From contig QZJD01000078.1 of the NCBI GenBank assembly GCA_003604995.1, positions 1-63,300 of the forward strand: a stretch of 63,300 bases of DNA, given 5' to 3'. A program made the translations under genes and the position numbers. Source of the stretch: Desulfobulbus sp. (lineage in GTDB: Bacteria > Desulfobacterota > Desulfobulbia > Desulfobulbales > Desulfobulbaceae). Shown in pieces: positions 62,491-63,300 of the stretch. How positions within the stretch are numbered: position 1 is the stretch's first letter; the number at the start of each line of letters is the position of its first letter. Under the pieces are notes generated by a model. The model was not told where the DNA came from. It saw nothing but the letters and a program-made list of their open reading frames with translations, and ran no database searches.

Positions 62491-63113
62491 GGCGTTCCGG
62501 GCCTCCCTGATAAGATCACATCGGTTGCTCGCAAGCTGTCTGAACAAGGGATATGTAAATGTCGCATTGGAGAGTTCACAGGGGCTTTCCGTTCATCATT
62601 TGACCTGGACGGCAGGCTGCATGCATCCGGAAACCCTGACGGGGTGAGACCCTCAGCGGGAGGGGGTCAACACAGACGGGGCAAGGGAAACAATGCGCCT
62701 GGCATCAGCACAACCCGCACCGGGTGGCTTGTCAGACGCAAGTTTCAGTATGATAAGAAAAGAGTACGATTCATTATCGCTGTTACGTGTAAAATTGACT
62801 CAATGTCACGGTAGCTACAATAGATGAAAAAAACCGATGGGTCAAATAGGAAATATCTATTTAATGCCATGTGTAGTATGGAATTTCACCAGGGTTGTCG
62901 TCAAATTATCGGGGGCGGTGTCGGCGTCGGTATCGGGGTCGAAGGGAATAACCAGACGGCTTAGAAAAGGCTGGATCAATAATGTGGAGAGCAGCAGAAC
63001 GGTGGAAGCTGCGAAATTCTTCCTGCCGGAACAGTTTTATCGATACCGATTCCGATACCGACCCCGACTCCGATGGAGTGCTGGGTTCCGCTGCGCTTTA
63101 TTCATCCGGCGGC
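62491..63113. other. Intergenic region with GTCGG-type inverted repeat
   Basis: No gene is supported. The frame at 62837-63136 is low complexity and lacks a ribosome site. The region upstream of selD has no riboswitch I recognise. Near its end lies an imperfect inverted repeat of TCGGTATCGG units. Confidence 0.45.
62921..63072. repeat. Imperfect inverted repeat of TCGGTATCGG units
   Basis: TCGGCGTCGGTATCGGGGTC (62921-62940) is partly complementary to the CGATACC/CCGACCCCG block at 63040-63072. The left end of the repeat has one unit, the right end two or three. Similar short tandem units are found in intergenic hairpins of some deltaproteobacteria. No transposase is present. Confidence 0.45.
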
Positions 63114-63300
63114 TTACTGGCCGAGCAGCCGGGTGAGAAGGTTCCGCAGGTCCCGCTGGTCCAGGCGGTGCAGGCCAAGCTCTTCGGCTATGGCCAGGGC
63201 TTCGGCATACTCTTCGGCGGCGAGGGGCCGGTTGATGGTCTCGTCGCCATAGGCCAGGTGGCAGGGGTGATACTGGTCCATGATGTTGACATAGGTTTGC
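63114..63300 (-). CDS. Radical-SAM-like protein, C-terminal fragment
   Basis: The frame reads from the window edge to a TAA at 63114 and gives 61 residues including YVNIMDQYHPCHLAYGDE, INRPLAAEEYAEALAIAEEL and GLHRLDQR. This resembles the C-terminal end of the PflA-like radical SAM proteins (COG1313 group), whose conserved YVNIMDQY segment follows the barrel. The catalytic CxxxCxxC lies outside the window, so the assignment is tentative. It is truncated at its 5' end by the window. Confidence 0.7.
   Translation of the reverse strand, partial: QTYVNIMDQYHPCHLAYGDETINRPLAAEEYAEALAIAEELGLHRLDQRDLRNLLTRLLGQ

Noticed and set aside
61444-62547. Selenocysteine-containing SelD
   Set aside because: The active-site codon is a Cys codon (GAGCAAK) and the frame has no internal TGA.
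62837-63136. 99-codon + frame near the window end
   Set aside because: Ends in Arg/Tyr-rich low-complexity sequence made by the inverted repeat. No ribosome site.
1-63300. CRISPR arrays, tRNA or rRNA genes
   Set aside because: No regularly spaced direct repeats and no tRNA or rRNA core sequences were noticed in the intergenic regions read.

Overview
The window is high-GC bacterial chromosome, most likely from an anaerobic deltaproteobacterium (Desulfobacterota or Desulfuromonadota type). This is inferred from gene content: a selD-yedF selenium module, a HesB-like scaffold of the family that often carries selenocysteine, a double-cubane 2-hydroxyacyl-CoA dehydratase-like protein with its activase, a GEMM c-di-GMP riboswitch, a PqiC-type lipoprotein in an Mla operon, and a Feo system with its Cys-rich partner. 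No rRNA, tRNA, CRISPR array or intact transposase was found.

Layout: 0.2-2.5 kb holds an ECF sigma/anti-sigma pair, a CGGC protein, a hotdog thioesterase and an ABM monooxygenase. 2.5-5 kb is sparse and holds one secreted subtilase. 4.9-22.3 kb is the most unusual part: a sigma-54 activator with no sensor domain, then a near-consensus sigma-54 promoter (6130-6145), then a tightly packed, largely translationally coupled co-directional block of 11 genes (6262-22280). The block encodes a DUF3467 protein, a 1124-residue amidase-trypsin-C39 peptidase fusion, four paralogues of a family I cannot name (one fused to a methyltransferase), a Trypco2-like/HhH/IPT protein, an intracellular-type subtilase, two paralogous helical proteins and a possible PT-barrel protein. 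None of these proteins has an obvious signal peptide. I read it as one regulated multi-protein system, possibly defence, lysis or particle related; its function is unknown.

22.4-35.6 kb is mostly housekeeping: wrbA, an Mla-type lipid transport operon with a YgjP-like peptidase, PilZ, YkgJ, a cytochrome c, a ferritin-like protein, arfB, sppA, and a hybrid kinase downstream of a solute-binding protein. 36-43.4 kb has a secreted subtilase with a propeller, a PEGA-like lipoprotein, mtnA and feoA/feoB. At 43.58-43.68 kb a GEMM-I riboswitch with an overlapping terminator precedes a small secreted protein. 44.4-48.2 kb is trpA, trpB and a coupled unknown gene. 48.3-54 kb has a cNMP/DUF4388 protein, a PP2C phosphatase and a surface-polysaccharide-like set (FemAB-like, deacetylase-like, GT4). 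54-56 kb has a transglutaminase-like protein and two small proteins. 56.1-62.5 kb is a minus-strand selenium/sulfur cluster: selD, yedF, hesB-like, rhodanese, DCCP, activase, DoxX/MauE, rhodanese. The window ends inside a radical-SAM-like gene.

Functions are inferred from motifs and family recognition by eye. No database search was run.
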